64,000 nucleotides of DNA from Thermoplasmata archaeon. GTDB taxonomy: Archaea; Thermoplasmatota; Thermoplasmata; Lutacidiplasmatales; UBA184. The position numbers were made by a program, and so were the translations under genes. This document shows positions 8,735-17,104 of this stretch, in pieces. Under the pieces are notes generated by a model, which was not told the origin of the DNA, ran no database searches, and was given only the letters and a program-made list of their open reading frames with translations. The DNA is taken from contig DAHUYN010000001.1 of NCBI GenBank assembly GCA_027315165.1, positions 186,001 through 250,000 on the forward strand, read 5' to 3'. Each line of letters starts with the position of its first letter. The stretch's first letter is position 1.

Positions 8735-9595
8735 CTATGCCTTCTCCAGGCTCTCGACGGCCTTCGCCTCGCGCAGAGCTCGGGCGAGCAGCGGGGCGAT
8801 CGTGGCCTTCGTCGGGTACCCCGCGGCGACGGCGAGCGTCAGCGCGCGGCGGTGCGCCTTCGAGAGGAGGAGAGGGATCGTCGCGGTCGTGGGATAGCTG
8901 ACCTCGACGGCGAGGCCGAGGGCGCGGCGGTGCGCGCGCACGAGCTCCGCGCGGCGGGAGTCGAGGTCGACGGCGAGGACGGACGGGGGGTAGAACGTGC
9001 CGCCCTCGACGACGGCGCGAAGGGTGAGCCCGACCTCGAGCGGGAAGATATCGAGCCGCGTGAGCATCGTCGCGACCTCGCGCGAGATCGTCTGGCCCGC
9101 CTTCACGATCGTGACGTCCTTCTTGAGGACGACCTTGCCCTTCTCGATCGCCGCGGGGAACCCGGCGTGCTGGAGCTCGCCGACGATCGGGCCCGGCTTG
9201 AAGCTCGTCGTCTGCGCCGGCACCGAGATGTCGTGCGGTGCCAGCTCGCCCCCACGGGCGGGGGTCGGCGAGCGGGTCCGGACGAGCTCTTGGAACAACG
9301 AGAACGGGTTCCCCTCGGCGGTGAGGATCGCCGTCTGGTCGCTCACGTGCTCGAGGAGCGGCGCGAGCGAGGGGGACTCCTTCGCGGCCTCCTCGAGCGC
9401 GTGGCGGATCGCCGCGTTCGGCGCGACGAGGATCGGATGGCCGCGGTCGTGAAGCCCCCGGCGCATCGTCTGGAGCGCGCTCGCCGGGACCCCGCGGAGG
9501 CCGACGAGGGCCGTCATCGGGTGGGCGAGCAGCTGCTGGCGGAGTCGGTCGACCCGTTCGACCTTCTCGGGTCTCACGCTCTCGCGACCGGGCAC
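8735..9595 (-). CDS. rpl10: Ribosomal protein L10 (P0)
   Basis: This is the stalk base protein that anchors P1/L12 dimers on 23S rRNA. The 286-residue product has the rRNA-binding N-terminal domain ([19 protein letters not shown]), the archaeal inserted domain, and a C-terminal spine with two near-identical helix units ([20 protein letters not shown] and [20 protein letters not shown]) that bind P1 dimers. It ends at SLEKA and lacks the acidic GLxALF tail seen on many archaeal P0 proteins. The start is GTG at 9595, 11 bases after rpl1. Confidence 0.95.
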   Translation of the reverse strand: MPGRESVRPEKVERVDRLRQQLLAHPMTALVGLRGVPASALQTMRRGLHDRGHPILVAPNAAIRHALEEAAKESPSLAPLLEHVSDQTAILTAEGNPFSLFQELVRTRSPTPARGGELAPHDISVPAQTTSFKPGPIVGELQHAGFPAAIEKGKVVLKKDVTIVKAGQTISREVATMLTRLDIFPLEVGLTLRAVVEGGTFYPPSVLAVDLDSRRAELVRAHRRALGLAVEVSYPTTATIPLLLSKAHRRALTLAVAAGYPTKATIAPLLARALREAKAVESLEKA

Positions 9596-9606
9596 GTTCG
9601 TTCCTC

Positions 9607-10245
9607 CTACCAGAGCCGGACCGACGGTCCCATCGAGGTCTTGACGTAGACGGACTCGATGTTCGACCGGCCCCGCTCGAGCTTGCCGACGACCCGCTGC
9701 AGCACGGCGTCGACGTTCTGCGCGAGCTGTTCCAAGGGCATCGTGCGCGTTCCGACGGCGGCGTGGAAGGTCCGGTTCCCCTTCGAGCGGACCCGGATCG
9801 ACCGCTTCAACGCGTTGATCAGGTTCGAGGGGTCGCTGCCGGGGGGGACGGGGCGGGGCATCTTGCCCCGGGGCCCGAGCACGACGCCGAGCCGCTTGCC
9901 GATCGTCGGCATCAGCGGCGCCTCGGCGAGGAAGAAGTCGATCTCGGCGACGAGCTTCTTCGCCGCCTTCTTGTCCTTGACGAGCTCCTCGAGCTCCGCG
10001 ACGGTGAACGCGCGATCGGCGAGGCTGCGGACCTTCTGGAGAAGCTCGGGGCTTCCGAAGATCGCCACCTGGACGGGGCGGCCGCGACCGTTCGGCAGCG
10101 GGACGTCGTCCTCGATCCGGTTCTTGGGCACGGAGAGGTCGAGTTCCTTGAGATTGATCGCGAGCTCGATGGTCTCGGCGAAGGCCCGCTCCGGGGCTTT
10201 CCCGACGACCTCCGTCACGACCTCTAGCGCCGACCGATCCGCCAT
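9607..10245 (-). CDS. rpl1: Ribosomal protein L1
   Basis: This 212-residue L1 protein forms the L1 stalk that handles E-site tRNA. It is recognised by KMPRPVPPGSDPSNLI and the C-terminal VYVKTSMGPSVRLW, the archaeal signature. It is the first gene of the rpl1-rpl10-rpl12 operon, which in many archaea is autoregulated by L1 binding its own mRNA. A GGAG lies about 10 bases before the ATG. Confidence 0.97.
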   Translation of the reverse strand: MADRSALEVVTEVVGKAPERAFAETIELAINLKELDLSVPKNRIEDDVPLPNGRGRPVQVAIFGSPELLQKVRSLADRAFTVAELEELVKDKKAAKKLVAEIDFFLAEAPLMPTIGKRLGVVLGPRGKMPRPVPPGSDPSNLINALKRSIRVRSKGNRTFHAAVGTRTMPLEQLAQNVDAVLQRVVGKLERGRSNIESVYVKTSMGPSVRLW

Positions 10246-10283
10246 CGTCCTGCTCCGATGTGGGGCCGCCGAGCAGGCCTCCC

Positions 10284-10293
10284 TACATAAAGG
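10284..10293 (-). promoter_or_regulatory. TATA box for rpl1-rpl10-rpl12
   Basis: CTTTATGTAG on the minus strand lies about 40 bases before the rpl1 ATG in the divergent gap shared with rpl44e. It predicts a leader of about 15 bases containing the GGAG ribosome-binding site. Confidence 0.5.
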
Positions 10294-10381
10294 TTGAGGA
10301 GGCGCTCTCGCGCAGGCGTGCCGGCCCCGCGCGCCGCCGGGCCCCCGGGCCCCGGCGACGCGGGCTCGCCGCCCCTAAGCC

Positions 10382-10387
10382 TATATA
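10382..10387 (+). promoter_or_regulatory. TATA box for rpl44e operon
   Basis: A perfect TATATA is centred 25 bases before the rpl44e ATG, the spacing expected for a leaderless archaeal transcript. No Shine-Dalgarno sequence precedes the start. Confidence 0.6.
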
Positions 10388-10409
10388 GCCCCCCCGGTTC
10401 CGCGCCCCA

Positions 10410-10694
10410 ATGCACTATCCGAAGGTCGTGTCGACCTACTGCCCGAAGTGCCGCACACACACGCAGCACGAGGTGGAGAAGGGAAAGAAGCGCCCGGCCT
10501 CCGAGCTCAAGTGGGGGCAGCGGCGGTTCCGACGGGCCACGAGCGGCTACGGGGGATTCCCGAGGCCGAAGCCCGAGGGGCGCGCCAAGGCCGTGCGCCG
10601 CGTCTATCTCAAGTACCGTTGCAAGAAGTGCAAGTACACCGTCCAGCCGGCGAGCTGGCGGGCGAGCCAGCTCGAGCTCGTCGAGCACCGGTAG
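10410..10694 (+). CDS. rpl44e: Ribosomal protein L44e
   Basis: This 94-residue large-subunit protein has a four-cysteine zinc site (Cys11, Cys14, Cys71, Cys74) and the central GYGGFPRPKP stretch diagnostic of L44e/L36a. It heads a translation operon (rpl44e-rps27e-aIF2a-nop10) conserved across archaea. A TATA box 25 bases upstream suggests a leaderless mRNA. Confidence 0.97.
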   Translation: MHYPKVVSTYCPKCRTHTQHEVEKGKKRPASELKWGQRRFRRATSGYGGFPRPKPEGRAKAVRRVYLKYRCKKCKYTVQPASWRASQLELVEHR

Positions 10695-10702
10695 GTAGGA
10701 AG

Positions 10703-10876
10703 ATGACGCCCGCACCGTTCTATGTCGTGAAATGCCCCGACTGCTCCGGTGAGCAGACCATCTTCAGCCGTCCGGTGACCCCCGTCAACTGCTCGGTCTG
10801 CGGCGCGACGCTGGCGACGCCGACGGGCGGCAAGGCGGCGCTGCGCGGCGAACTCCTGCGGACCGCCTCGGCGTAG
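10703..10876 (+). CDS. rps27e: Ribosomal protein S27e
   Basis: This 57-residue zinc-ribbon small-subunit protein has Cys11, Cys14, Cys30 and Cys33 in the order CPDC and CSVC, with FSRPVTPVNCSVCG typical of S27e. It starts at an ATG eight bases after the rpl44e stop, with GGTAGGAAG as the ribosome-binding site. Confidence 0.96.
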   Translation: MTPAPFYVVKCPDCSGEQTIFSRPVTPVNCSVCGATLATPTGGKAALRGELLRTASA

Positions 10877-10895
10877 CGGAGAAGGGGCGCGCGCG

Positions 10896-11672
10896 ATGGC
10901 GAATCGGGGCGAGCTCCCCGAGGAGGGCGAGCTCGTCGTCGGCACGGTGACCTCGATCCGGAACTTCGGGGCGTTCGTCACGCTCGACGAGTACGCGAGC
11001 CGCGAGGCGTTCATCCACCTCTCGGAAGTGGCGACGGGCTGGGTCAAGTACATCCGCGACCACATCCGCGAGGGCCAGAAGATCGTCGCTAGGGTGCTGC
11101 GCGTGGACCCGGCGAAGAACCAGGTCGACCTCTCCCTCAAGCGGATCAACGATCACCAGCGCCGCGAGAAGGTCCAGGCGTGGAAGAACGAGCAGCGGGC
11201 CCTCAAGCTGCTCGCGCTCGTGGCGCAGCCGCTGAAACTCGAGGTCGACGCCGCGCAGTCCGAGTTCGCCGACGCGCTCGTCGAGAAGCACGGCAGCCTC
11301 TTCGACGCCTTCGAGGCGGCGTCGGAGGACTCGAAGAAGTTCCAGAAGGAGCATGGGAAGGCCCCGTGGGTCGCCGCGTTCCTCAAGGTCGCGCAAGAGA
11401 ACCTCGTCCCGCCGCACGTCGAGATCACCGGCACGCTCGAGGTGAGCGACGCCTCCGCCGACGGGCTCGAGCACGTGCGCGCGGCGCTGCTCGAGGCCGA
11501 GGCGGTCGCCCCCGAGTCGGTGACGGTCCAGTACGTCGGCGCCCCGCGCTACCGCGTGACGGTCACGGGGGTCCAGTACAAGCAGGCCGAGGAGATCCTC
11601 AAGCACGCGACCGAGGCGGCGCTCGCGAAGATCAAGGTCGCGGGCGGCCAGGGGACGTTCGCCCGCGCATGA
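10896..11672 (+). CDS. Translation initiation factor aIF2 alpha subunit
   Basis: This is the alpha subunit of the heterotrimeric aIF2 that delivers initiator Met-tRNA. The 258-residue product has an N-terminal S1/OB domain (GELVVGTVTSIRNFGAFVTL, then VDLSLKRIND), a central helical domain (about 88-175), and a C-terminal alpha-beta domain that contacts aIF2 gamma. A GGAG-like ribosome-binding site precedes the ATG. The stop overlaps the nop10 start (ATGA). Confidence 0.96.
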   Translation: MANRGELPEEGELVVGTVTSIRNFGAFVTLDEYASREAFIHLSEVATGWVKYIRDHIREGQKIVARVLRVDPAKNQVDLSLKRINDHQRREKVQAWKNEQRALKLLALVAQPLKLEVDAAQSEFADALVEKHGSLFDAFEAASEDSKKFQKEHGKAPWVAAFLKVAQENLVPPHVEITGTLEVSDASADGLEHVRAALLEAEAVAPESVTVQYVGAPRYRVTVTGVQYKQAEEILKHATEAALAKIKVAGGQGTFARA

Positions 11673-11845
11673 GCGAAGCCCTGCTCCGCGTCTGTCGCGC
11701 CTGCGACCGCTACACGATGAAGCCCGCGTGCCCGACCTGCCAGGGACCGACCCGCTCCCCGCACCCCGCCCGTTTCTCCCCCCAGGACCGCTACGGAGCC
11801 TACCGCCGGCGCCTCTACGCGCAGGCGACGGCGCCGCCCTCGTGA
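11669..11845 (+). CDS. nop10: H/ACA RNP protein Nop10
   Basis: This 58-residue zinc-ribbon component of the H/ACA pseudouridylation RNP has Cys9, Cys12, Cys21 and Cys24, then GPTRSPHPARFSPQDRYGAY, the highly conserved Cbf5-binding segment. The ATG overlaps the aIF2-alpha stop by four bases. Confidence 0.95.
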   Translation: MSEALLRVCRACDRYTMKPACPTCQGPTRSPHPARFSPQDRYGAYRRRLYAQATAPPS

Positions 11846-11852
11846 ACCAGTC

Positions 11853-12383
11853 ATGTCGTCAGTACTCCACCGGATCAAGGTCGTCAACGACGTCAGCGAG
11901 CTCGTGCCGATCCTTCGGGCCGTCGACTCCCCGGTGAAGCTCAAGCTCGTCCAGCGGCTCGCCGACACCTGGCTCACGCGAGAGGACGTCGAGCACGAGT
12001 TCGGCCGCGAGGGCGTCAAGGCGCTCGCCTTCTTCGAGAAGCTGAAGCTCATCGACACGCGATGGGTGGCGCGAGAGGGCCGCCGGCAGCCCGAGAAGAG
12101 CTACCACTTCTACTACTCGACGATCAACATCAACACGACCGCGCCGCTCCAGGAGGTCTCGGAGATCCTCGCGATCGCCGCGATGCCGAACAAGGAGTAC
12201 GACAAGCTCGAGGAGCGGATCTACGCGGCCATCGGCGACACCGGACGCTTCTTCTCCGACGTCGCGGAGGAGCTCGGCATGACGCCGACGCGGCTCAAGG
12301 GGCTCGTCAAGCGCTCCGACAAGCTCGAGTACCGAGGCCACCGGGTGGAGCGGTTCCATGCCCAGCCGCCGCCGTCCGCGTAG
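11853..12383 (+). CDS. ArsR-like winged-helix protein
   Basis: This 176-residue protein appears to hold two winged-helix units. The first (about 20-70) contains SPVKLKLVQRLADTWLTREDVEHEFG. The second (about 125-170) contains FFSDVAEELGMTPTRLKGLVKR. Between them lies an aromatic beta segment (SYHFYYSTININ). It resembles archaeal ArsR-type regulators found within translation operons. No metal-binding cysteines are present. The gene sits seven bases after nop10 and overlaps trm56, so it is co-transcribed with RNA-modification genes. Its target is unknown. Confidence 0.65.
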   Translation: MSSVLHRIKVVNDVSELVPILRAVDSPVKLKLVQRLADTWLTREDVEHEFGREGVKALAFFEKLKLIDTRWVAREGRRQPEKSYHFYYSTININTTAPLQEVSEILAIAAMPNKEYDKLEERIYAAIGDTGRFFSDVAEELGMTPTRLKGLVKRSDKLEYRGHRVERFHAQPPPSA

Positions 12384-12921
12384 GCCGCGTCGCCCGGCGG
12401 TCTCGGTCCTCCGGCTCGGCCACCGGGCCGGTCGCGACCCCCGGCTGACGACCCATCTCGCCCTCGCCGCGCGCGCCTTCGGGGCCGAGCGGCTCTACCT
12501 CAACCCGCCGGACGCCGAGCTCGCCCAACGCGTCGCGAGCGTCGCGAGGAGCTGGGGCGGCACCTTCGAGGTCGTGCCGGCGCCGAACTGGCGCGAGCCG
12601 ATCTCGGCGTTCCCCGAGGCGGTCGTCCATCTCACGATGTACGGCGAGCCGCTCGCGCGACTCCTCCCCCGACTTCGCCGGCGCTCGCGGCTCCTCGTCG
12701 TCGTCGGCGGCGCAAAGGTCCCGGGCGAGGTCTACGAAAGGGCGACCTGGAACGTCGCCGTCGGGCACCAACCGCACAGCGAGGTCGCCGCGCTCGCGGT
12801 GTTGCTCGAGCGGCTGCTCGGCCTGCCCGGCCCGGGCGCGTGGCGGGGGGCCGCGCGCGCGATCGTCCCGACGGCCCGCGGCAAGCGCGTCCGCACGCTG
12901 TCGGGCGGGAGACGCGCGTGA
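12358..12921 (+). CDS. trm56: tRNA (cytidine-56-2'-O)-methyltransferase
   Basis: This archaea-specific SPOUT methyltransferase makes Cm56 in the T-loop of tRNAs. The 187-residue product has the N-terminal VLRLGHRAGRDPRLTTH and the knot region LLVVVGGAKVPGEVYERA followed by WNVAVGHQPHSEVAALAV, both diagnostic. The start ATG lies within the end of the preceding gene, and the stop overlaps the mevalonate kinase start. The tRNA-Glu gene later in this window seems to have its intron in the same T-loop region. Confidence 0.92.
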   Translation: MPSRRRPRRPRRPAVSVLRLGHRAGRDPRLTTHLALAARAFGAERLYLNPPDAELAQRVASVARSWGGTFEVVPAPNWREPISAFPEAVVHLTMYGEPLARLLPRLRRRSRLLVVVGGAKVPGEVYERATWNVAVGHQPHSEVAALAVLLERLLGLPGPGAWRGAARAIVPTARGKRVRTLSGGRRA

Positions 12922-13895
12922 GCGGCCCCCCGGTCCCGACGGCGCGCCCGCCGCTGTCGGCGCGCGCGCCGGGGAAGTGCATCCTGTTCGGCGAGCACGC
13001 CGTCGTCCACGGCCGCCCCGAGCTGTTGCTCGCCGTCGACCTCTACACGCAGGTCCTCGCCTCGCCCTCGACGGCGATGGCGCTCGACGACGATCCGGCG
13101 GCGCCTCGCGAGCATCCGTACCTGCGCCGGGCGCTCGAGGATCTCTGGCCTCCCGGCGCCCCGCCGCTCGACTGGCGCACGGTCTCGCAGCTGCCGAAGG
13201 CCGCCGGCCTCGGCTCGTCCGCGGCGTTCTGCGCCGCCGTCGTCACGGCCCTCCTCGCGGCCCGCGGCGGGGCCGAGCGCTCCGAGGTCGCCGAGCGGAG
13301 CTTTGAGGTCGAGCGCGGGGCCCAGGGGGTCGGGAGCCCGGGCGACACGTCGGCGAGCGTCGCCGGCGGGCTCGTGAGCGTCAACGGCCGCTCGGGCGCG
13401 CTCCTCTGGGAGCTCACCGACGGCGACCAGCGCTGGCGCGTGCGCCGGGTCCCGGACCCCGGCTGGGTCTGGGTCGTCGCCTACTCGGGCGTGCCGAGGA
13501 ACACGGCGGCGACGGTCCGCGCGGTCTCGCGCCGGCTCGCCGAGCCGGACGGACCGGGACTGCTCGCGAGGTTCGAGGAAGTGGCGCTCGCCGGTATCGA
13601 GGCGATCCTCGCGGAGGACCGGGACGGGGTCGGTCGGCGGATGTCGGAGAACCAGGCCCTCCTGCGCGAGGTCGGCGTCTCCAGCGCGCGGCTCGAAGAG
13701 CTCCTGGACGCCGTCGCCCCGGTCGCCACCGGGGCCAAGCTCACCGGTGCGGGGGCCGGCGGGTCGATCGTCGCGCTCCCGAGGCCCGGCCGGGAGGTCG
13801 AGGCGATGAAGCGGCTCCGTCGCGTCGGCGCCCAGGCGTTCGTCGTCCGCGCGGCCCCGTTCGGCGCGAGCCTCGTCCTGCCGAAGGCGCCCTAG
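12918..13895 (+). CDS. mvk: Mevalonate kinase (GHMP kinase)
   Basis: This enzyme phosphorylates mevalonate in archaeal isoprenoid lipid synthesis. From the GTG that overlaps the trm56 stop (GTGA) it has 325 residues. The GHMP motifs are APGKCILFGEHAVVHG near the N-terminus, the ATP loop PKAAGLGSSAAFCAAVV, the archaeal MVK substrate motif GSPGDTSASVAGG, and the C-terminal KLTGAGAGGSIVAL. The SPGDTS motif argues for mevalonate kinase rather than the mevalonate-3-kinase of Thermoplasma. Confidence 0.88.
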   Translation: MSGPPVPTARPPLSARAPGKCILFGEHAVVHGRPELLLAVDLYTQVLASPSTAMALDDDPAAPREHPYLRRALEDLWPPGAPPLDWRTVSQLPKAAGLGSSAAFCAAVVTALLAARGGAERSEVAERSFEVERGAQGVGSPGDTSASVAGGLVSVNGRSGALLWELTDGDQRWRVRRVPDPGWVWVVAYSGVPRNTAATVRAVSRRLAEPDGPGLLARFEEVALAGIEAILAEDRDGVGRRMSENQALLREVGVSSARLEELLDAVAPVATGAKLTGAGAGGSIVALPRPGREVEAMKRLRRVGAQAFVVRAAPFGASLVLPKAP

Positions 13896-13901
13896 CCGTC
13901 G

Positions 13902-15098
13902 CTACTTCCGCGAGACGATGCGGACGACCGCGCCCGGCTCGAGCGGGTGGTCGGCGCCGAGGGCGCGGTGCGTCCGGCCGTCGATGGCGCGGATGAAGTT
14001 CTCGCCGAGGTCGGAGTGGACCCGGTAGGCGACGGCGCGCGCGGGCGTGTGGAGCGGGAGCAAGAAGGCGTCCGGGAGCACCCGGCCGCGCGAGTCGGTC
14101 CAGCGTTGCTCGTCCTCGACCGGGAAGACGACCATCTGGCCGAGGCGCTCGAAGACCATGCGCTCGAGGGCCGCCTGCACGCCGGTGGTCCCCCAGCGCG
14201 CGAGGATCCCCCGCACCTCGTCGAGCGCCCGCAGCTGCGCGGCGTTGAGCCTCGACGGCTCGGCGACCTCGAACGCCGCGTCCCCCGGCCGGTACCGGAC
14301 GAGGCCGGCGCGGGCCGCGCGTCGCAGGGTGAGCTCCGCCTCGGCGCAGGTCGGGGCGACCGGCACCGGCGCGACCGCCCCTCGGAGCGCCTCGACGGCG
14401 TCGACGGTCGCCCGGTCGGCCTTGTTCGCCGCCACGAGACGGGGCTTTGCGGCCCGGAGCAGGTGCTTGGCGAGCTCGGTCCGCTCCGCTCGCGTCCACG
14501 CCGAGGGGTGGGCGCGGTCGAGCGAGGTCGACCGCAGCGCGGCGAGCACGGCCGCGGGCGGGATCGAGAGCCCGGTGACACGACCCTGGAGGAACTCCTC
14601 GACCTTCGCGCCCTCGAGCTCGACGGACCTCGCGTTGCGCTCGAAGTCCTTCGAGAGGATCCCGGTCACCCAGGAGATGAGCTCCTCCTCGAGCCAGCGG
14701 ACCTCCTCCGACGGGTCCTGGGTCCCGGGGTCGGCGAGGACCCCCTCGGCCGTCGTCCCGCCCGAGGCGTCGACGACCTGGAGGAACCCGTCGGCGGCGC
14801 GCAGGTCGTCCAGGAACTGGTGGCCGAGACCCTTGCCCTCGTGCGCCCCTGGAACGAGACCCGGGACGTCGACGAGGTTGACGGGGACCCAGCGGACGCC
14901 GTCGACGCATTTTGCGTTCCCGGGCGCGCAGCTCGTGCCCTTCTCGTGGTGCGGGCACGGGACGCGGACCGCCCCGACGCCGCGGTGCGGCGACGTCGTC
15001 GTGAACGGGAACGGCGCCATCGGCACGTCGAGGAGCGTCAGCGCGTTGAACAGGGTCGACTTCCCGACGTTCGGCTTGCCGACGACCCCGATCTCCAT
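13902..15098 (-). CDS. YchF/Obg-related GTP/ATPase with TGS domain
   Basis: This is a 398-residue translation-factor-class P-loop protein. G1 is GKPNVGKST at 7-15 and the switch region FPFTTTSPHRG follows. Next is a cysteine-bearing insert (VPCPHHEKGTSCAPGNAKC), then G3 LVDVPGLVPGAHEGKGLG. NKAD is the G4 motif and a TGS domain closes the protein. It matches the archaeal YchF-like subfamily rather than bacterial YchF. Convergent with mevalonate kinase, it is separated from it by six bases. An AT-rich CCTAACTAGG about 30-38 bases upstream may be its promoter. Confidence 0.88.
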   Translation of the reverse strand: MEIGVVGKPNVGKSTLFNALTLLDVPMAPFPFTTTSPHRGVGAVRVPCPHHEKGTSCAPGNAKCVDGVRWVPVNLVDVPGLVPGAHEGKGLGHQFLDDLRAADGFLQVVDASGGTTAEGVLADPGTQDPSEEVRWLEEELISWVTGILSKDFERNARSVELEGAKVEEFLQGRVTGLSIPPAAVLAALRSTSLDRAHPSAWTRAERTELAKHLLRAAKPRLVAANKADRATVDAVEALRGAVAPVPVAPTCAEAELTLRRAARAGLVRYRPGDAAFEVAEPSRLNAAQLRALDEVRGILARWGTTGVQAALERMVFERLGQMVVFPVEDEQRWTDSRGRVLPDAFLLPLHTPARAVAYRVHSDLGENFIRAIDGRTHRALGADHPLEPGAVVRIVSRK

Positions 15099-15222
15099 GC
15101 GTCGGCCCCGCCCCGAGAGAAGGCTCCCCTAGTTAGGCGTTCGCCGTCCCGTCGCGACGTCTCCGGGGGCTCGCGCCGCTTCACCGAGGGTATGATAGAC
15201 GGGGACGAACGTCTCTCGTGCC

Positions 15223-16362
15223 GTGGCCACTCCGACGGGAGCGCCCGGCTACCCGCCCGGGGCCGCCGGCCTCGCGGGACCCCTTTCGGCTCCGCCGGTG
15301 CTCCCGCCGAGCCCCGCCGCACCGCCCCCCCCGAAGCGGAGCGGCTTTTCCGACGCGCTCCGGCGGTGGCCGGTCGTCGTCGTGCTGCTGCTCTCGCCCG
15401 GCATCGTCGAGTACCTCTCCGGCTCGAGCCCCCTCAACGCGATCGTCCTGAACCCGGCGGGATTCCTGCTCCAGGTCGGGCTCAACGCGGGCCTCTACGG
15501 CCCCGGCGTCCTCCTCGTGCGCGAGGCGGTCCTCCGATGGAGGAAGGGGTGGGTCTCCCTCCTCGTGCTCGGCGCGGCCTACGGGATCGTCGAGGAGGGG
15601 ATCGCGCTCAGCACGATGTTCAACCCGACCTCGCCGGTCGTCCACTCGCTCGGCATCTACGGGCACTGGATGGGTGTGAACACCGTCTGGATCCCCGGGG
15701 TCCTCATCGTCCACATGCTCTACAGCATCGCGCTTCCGATCTACCTGCTCGGTCTCCTCCTCCCGGAGCTCCGGGGCCGCCCTCTTCTCGGGGGGCGCCG
15801 TCTCTCCCTGGCGGTCGCGTTCCTCCTGGCCGATGTCGTCGCGCTGATCGCGCTCGTCCGGTTCGGGCAGGGCTACTTCATGGGCTGGCCGCTGCTCGTC
15901 GGGAGCGTCGTCGTCGTCGCGCTGCTCGTCGTCGTCGCCTACCGACTCCCCGGGAACCTGCTCGAGGGCCCGACGGCCCGAGCCAGGGCTCCGAGCGCGT
16001 GGCTGAGCGGGCTCGCCGGTCTCGCCTTCTTCCCGGTGACGATCTTCGTCGAGGGGATCTGCGCGTCGAACCACGCCGCGCCGGCGGTGGCGATCGCGGC
16101 CATCGTCGGGGTCGGCCTCCTCGAGGGGCTGTTCGCCGTTCGCTATCTTCGCGGACCGGCGGCGTATTGGGCGCGTCTCGGCTTCCTGCTCGGCGCGCTG
16201 CTGCCGATCCTCACCCTCGGCGCCATCTCGCAGCTGCCCCTCGACTTCGTCCTCGGCGGTGACGCCGTCCTCGTGCTCGTCTTCGCCCGGCTCGCGCGGC
16301 GGAGCGCTCAGCCGGCGCTGCCCCGCCTCGACGGCCCCGGCGCGGCCCCGACGGGGCCCTAG
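15223..16362 (+). CDS. Polytopic membrane protein of unknown function
   Basis: This 379-residue protein starts at GTG 15223. A Pro/Ala-rich N-terminal ~45 residues is followed by about ten hydrophobic segments with short loops. A conserved-looking pair AAYGIVEEGIA and TSPVVHSLGIYGHWMGVN lies between membrane segments. The glutamates and histidine there could form a functional site resembling the CPBP/CAAX-protease-like arrangement, but no family can be assigned confidently. TATGATAG about 30 bases upstream (15192-15199) could be its TATA box, giving a near-leaderless mRNA. Confidence 0.75.
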   Translation: MATPTGAPGYPPGAAGLAGPLSAPPVLPPSPAAPPPPKRSGFSDALRRWPVVVVLLLSPGIVEYLSGSSPLNAIVLNPAGFLLQVGLNAGLYGPGVLLVREAVLRWRKGWVSLLVLGAAYGIVEEGIALSTMFNPTSPVVHSLGIYGHWMGVNTVWIPGVLIVHMLYSIALPIYLLGLLLPELRGRPLLGGRRLSLAVAFLLADVVALIALVRFGQGYFMGWPLLVGSVVVVALLVVVAYRLPGNLLEGPTARARAPSAWLSGLAGLAFFPVTIFVEGICASNHAAPAVAIAAIVGVGLLEGLFAVRYLRGPAAYWARLGFLLGALLPILTLGAISQLPLDFVLGGDAVLVLVFARLARRSAQPALPRLDGPGAAPTGP

Positions 16363-16919
16363 AGGGCGTAGTCGGGCGGAAGCTCGCGGACGCCGTGCGT
16401 CCGGTTCACGGTGAGTGCAAGGGCGAACAGGAGGCCGCTCAGCCGGTTCGCCCACTGCAGGAGGTCGGGCGCGAGCGGCTCGGCCTCGTCGAGCGTCCAG
16501 AGCTCACGTTCGGCGCGTCGCGCGACGGCGCGCGCTTGGTGGAGAGCGGCGGCGCCCCGCGTCCCCCTCGGGAGGACGAAGCTCTTGAGCGGACCGAGCG
16601 CCTCGGAGAGTCGGTCGGTGTCGGCCTCGAGGCGCCGTACGTGGCGCTCGCTGATCCGGTGCGCCGGCGGCTGCGACGCGGGCGGCGAGGCGAGCTCGCT
16701 CTGGGCTACGAAGACCTCGTGCTGGAGCCGGAGGAGCGTCTCGCCGACCTCGCGGTCCTCCTCGGAGAGCTCGGCCGACGCGCGTCCGAGCGCGGCGCCG
16801 AGCTCGTCGTAGCTACCGATGGCGCGGATCCTCGGAGAGTCCTTCCTTATGCGGGAGCCGCCCAGGAGACCGGTCTCGCCGCGGTCGCCGGTCCGGGTGT
16901 ATAGCCGCGTAGGATCCGT
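16359..16919 (-). CDS. pduO: ATP:cob(I)alamin adenosyltransferase, PduO type
   Basis: The translation shows an intact PduO-type adenosyltransferase that makes adenosylcobalamin. It has the N-terminal LYTRTGDRGETGLLGGSRI and the catalytic stretch SFVLPRGTRGAAALHQARAV, then RRAERELW and the C-terminal LLFALALTVNRT. The length fits the family. The oddity is the 5' end: between an upstream in-frame TGA (about 17000) and LYTRTG there is no ATG, GTG or TTG. The nearest options are ACG at 16917-16919, just after a GGAGG, or a CTG near 16974. A frameshift or a rare start must explain it. The 3' end overlaps the convergent membrane-protein gene by four bases. Confidence 0.85.
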   Translation of the reverse strand, partial: TDPTRLYTRTGDRGETGLLGGSRIRKDSPRIRAIGSYDELGAALGRASAELSEEDREVGETLLRLQHEVFVAQSELASPPASQPPAHRISERHVRRLEADTDRLSEALGPLKSFVLPRGTRGAAALHQARAVARRAERELWTLDEAEPLAPDLLQWANRLSGLLFALALTVNRTHGVRELPPDYAL

Positions 16920-17077
16920 GCCTCCGGCCGACCGGGGAGCGCATCGAGCGGGGAGCTCAGCCCGTGGACCGGGCAGAACGAGATGCCCAGCACCTCATTA
17001 TGCTTAGCGTCCTGACGGCACGATCGGCAGATGAACCCGCTTCGCTCGCTCCACGCTACGACCCCTAGTGTCTCCAT
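16847..17077 (-). CDS. Possible small zinc-ribbon protein
   Basis: This 76-codon frame encodes METLGVVAWSERSGFICRSC..., with Cys20/Cys23 as CRSC and a later FCPVHG, i.e. one knuckle plus a Cys/His pair that could bind zinc. It overlaps the first ~24 codons of pduO in another frame, so either its C-terminal ~25 residues are a run-on, or a frameshift joins it to pduO. It could also simply be a chance frame. The cysteine spacing and the unbroken frame starting with ATG are the only support. Confidence 0.35.
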   Translation of the reverse strand: METLGVVAWSERSGFICRSCRQDAKHNEVLGISFCPVHGLSSPLDALPGRPEARILRGYTPGPATAARPVSWAAPA

Positions 17078-17104
17078 TCCGCCACCCCAAATCTACCCGG
17101 GACG

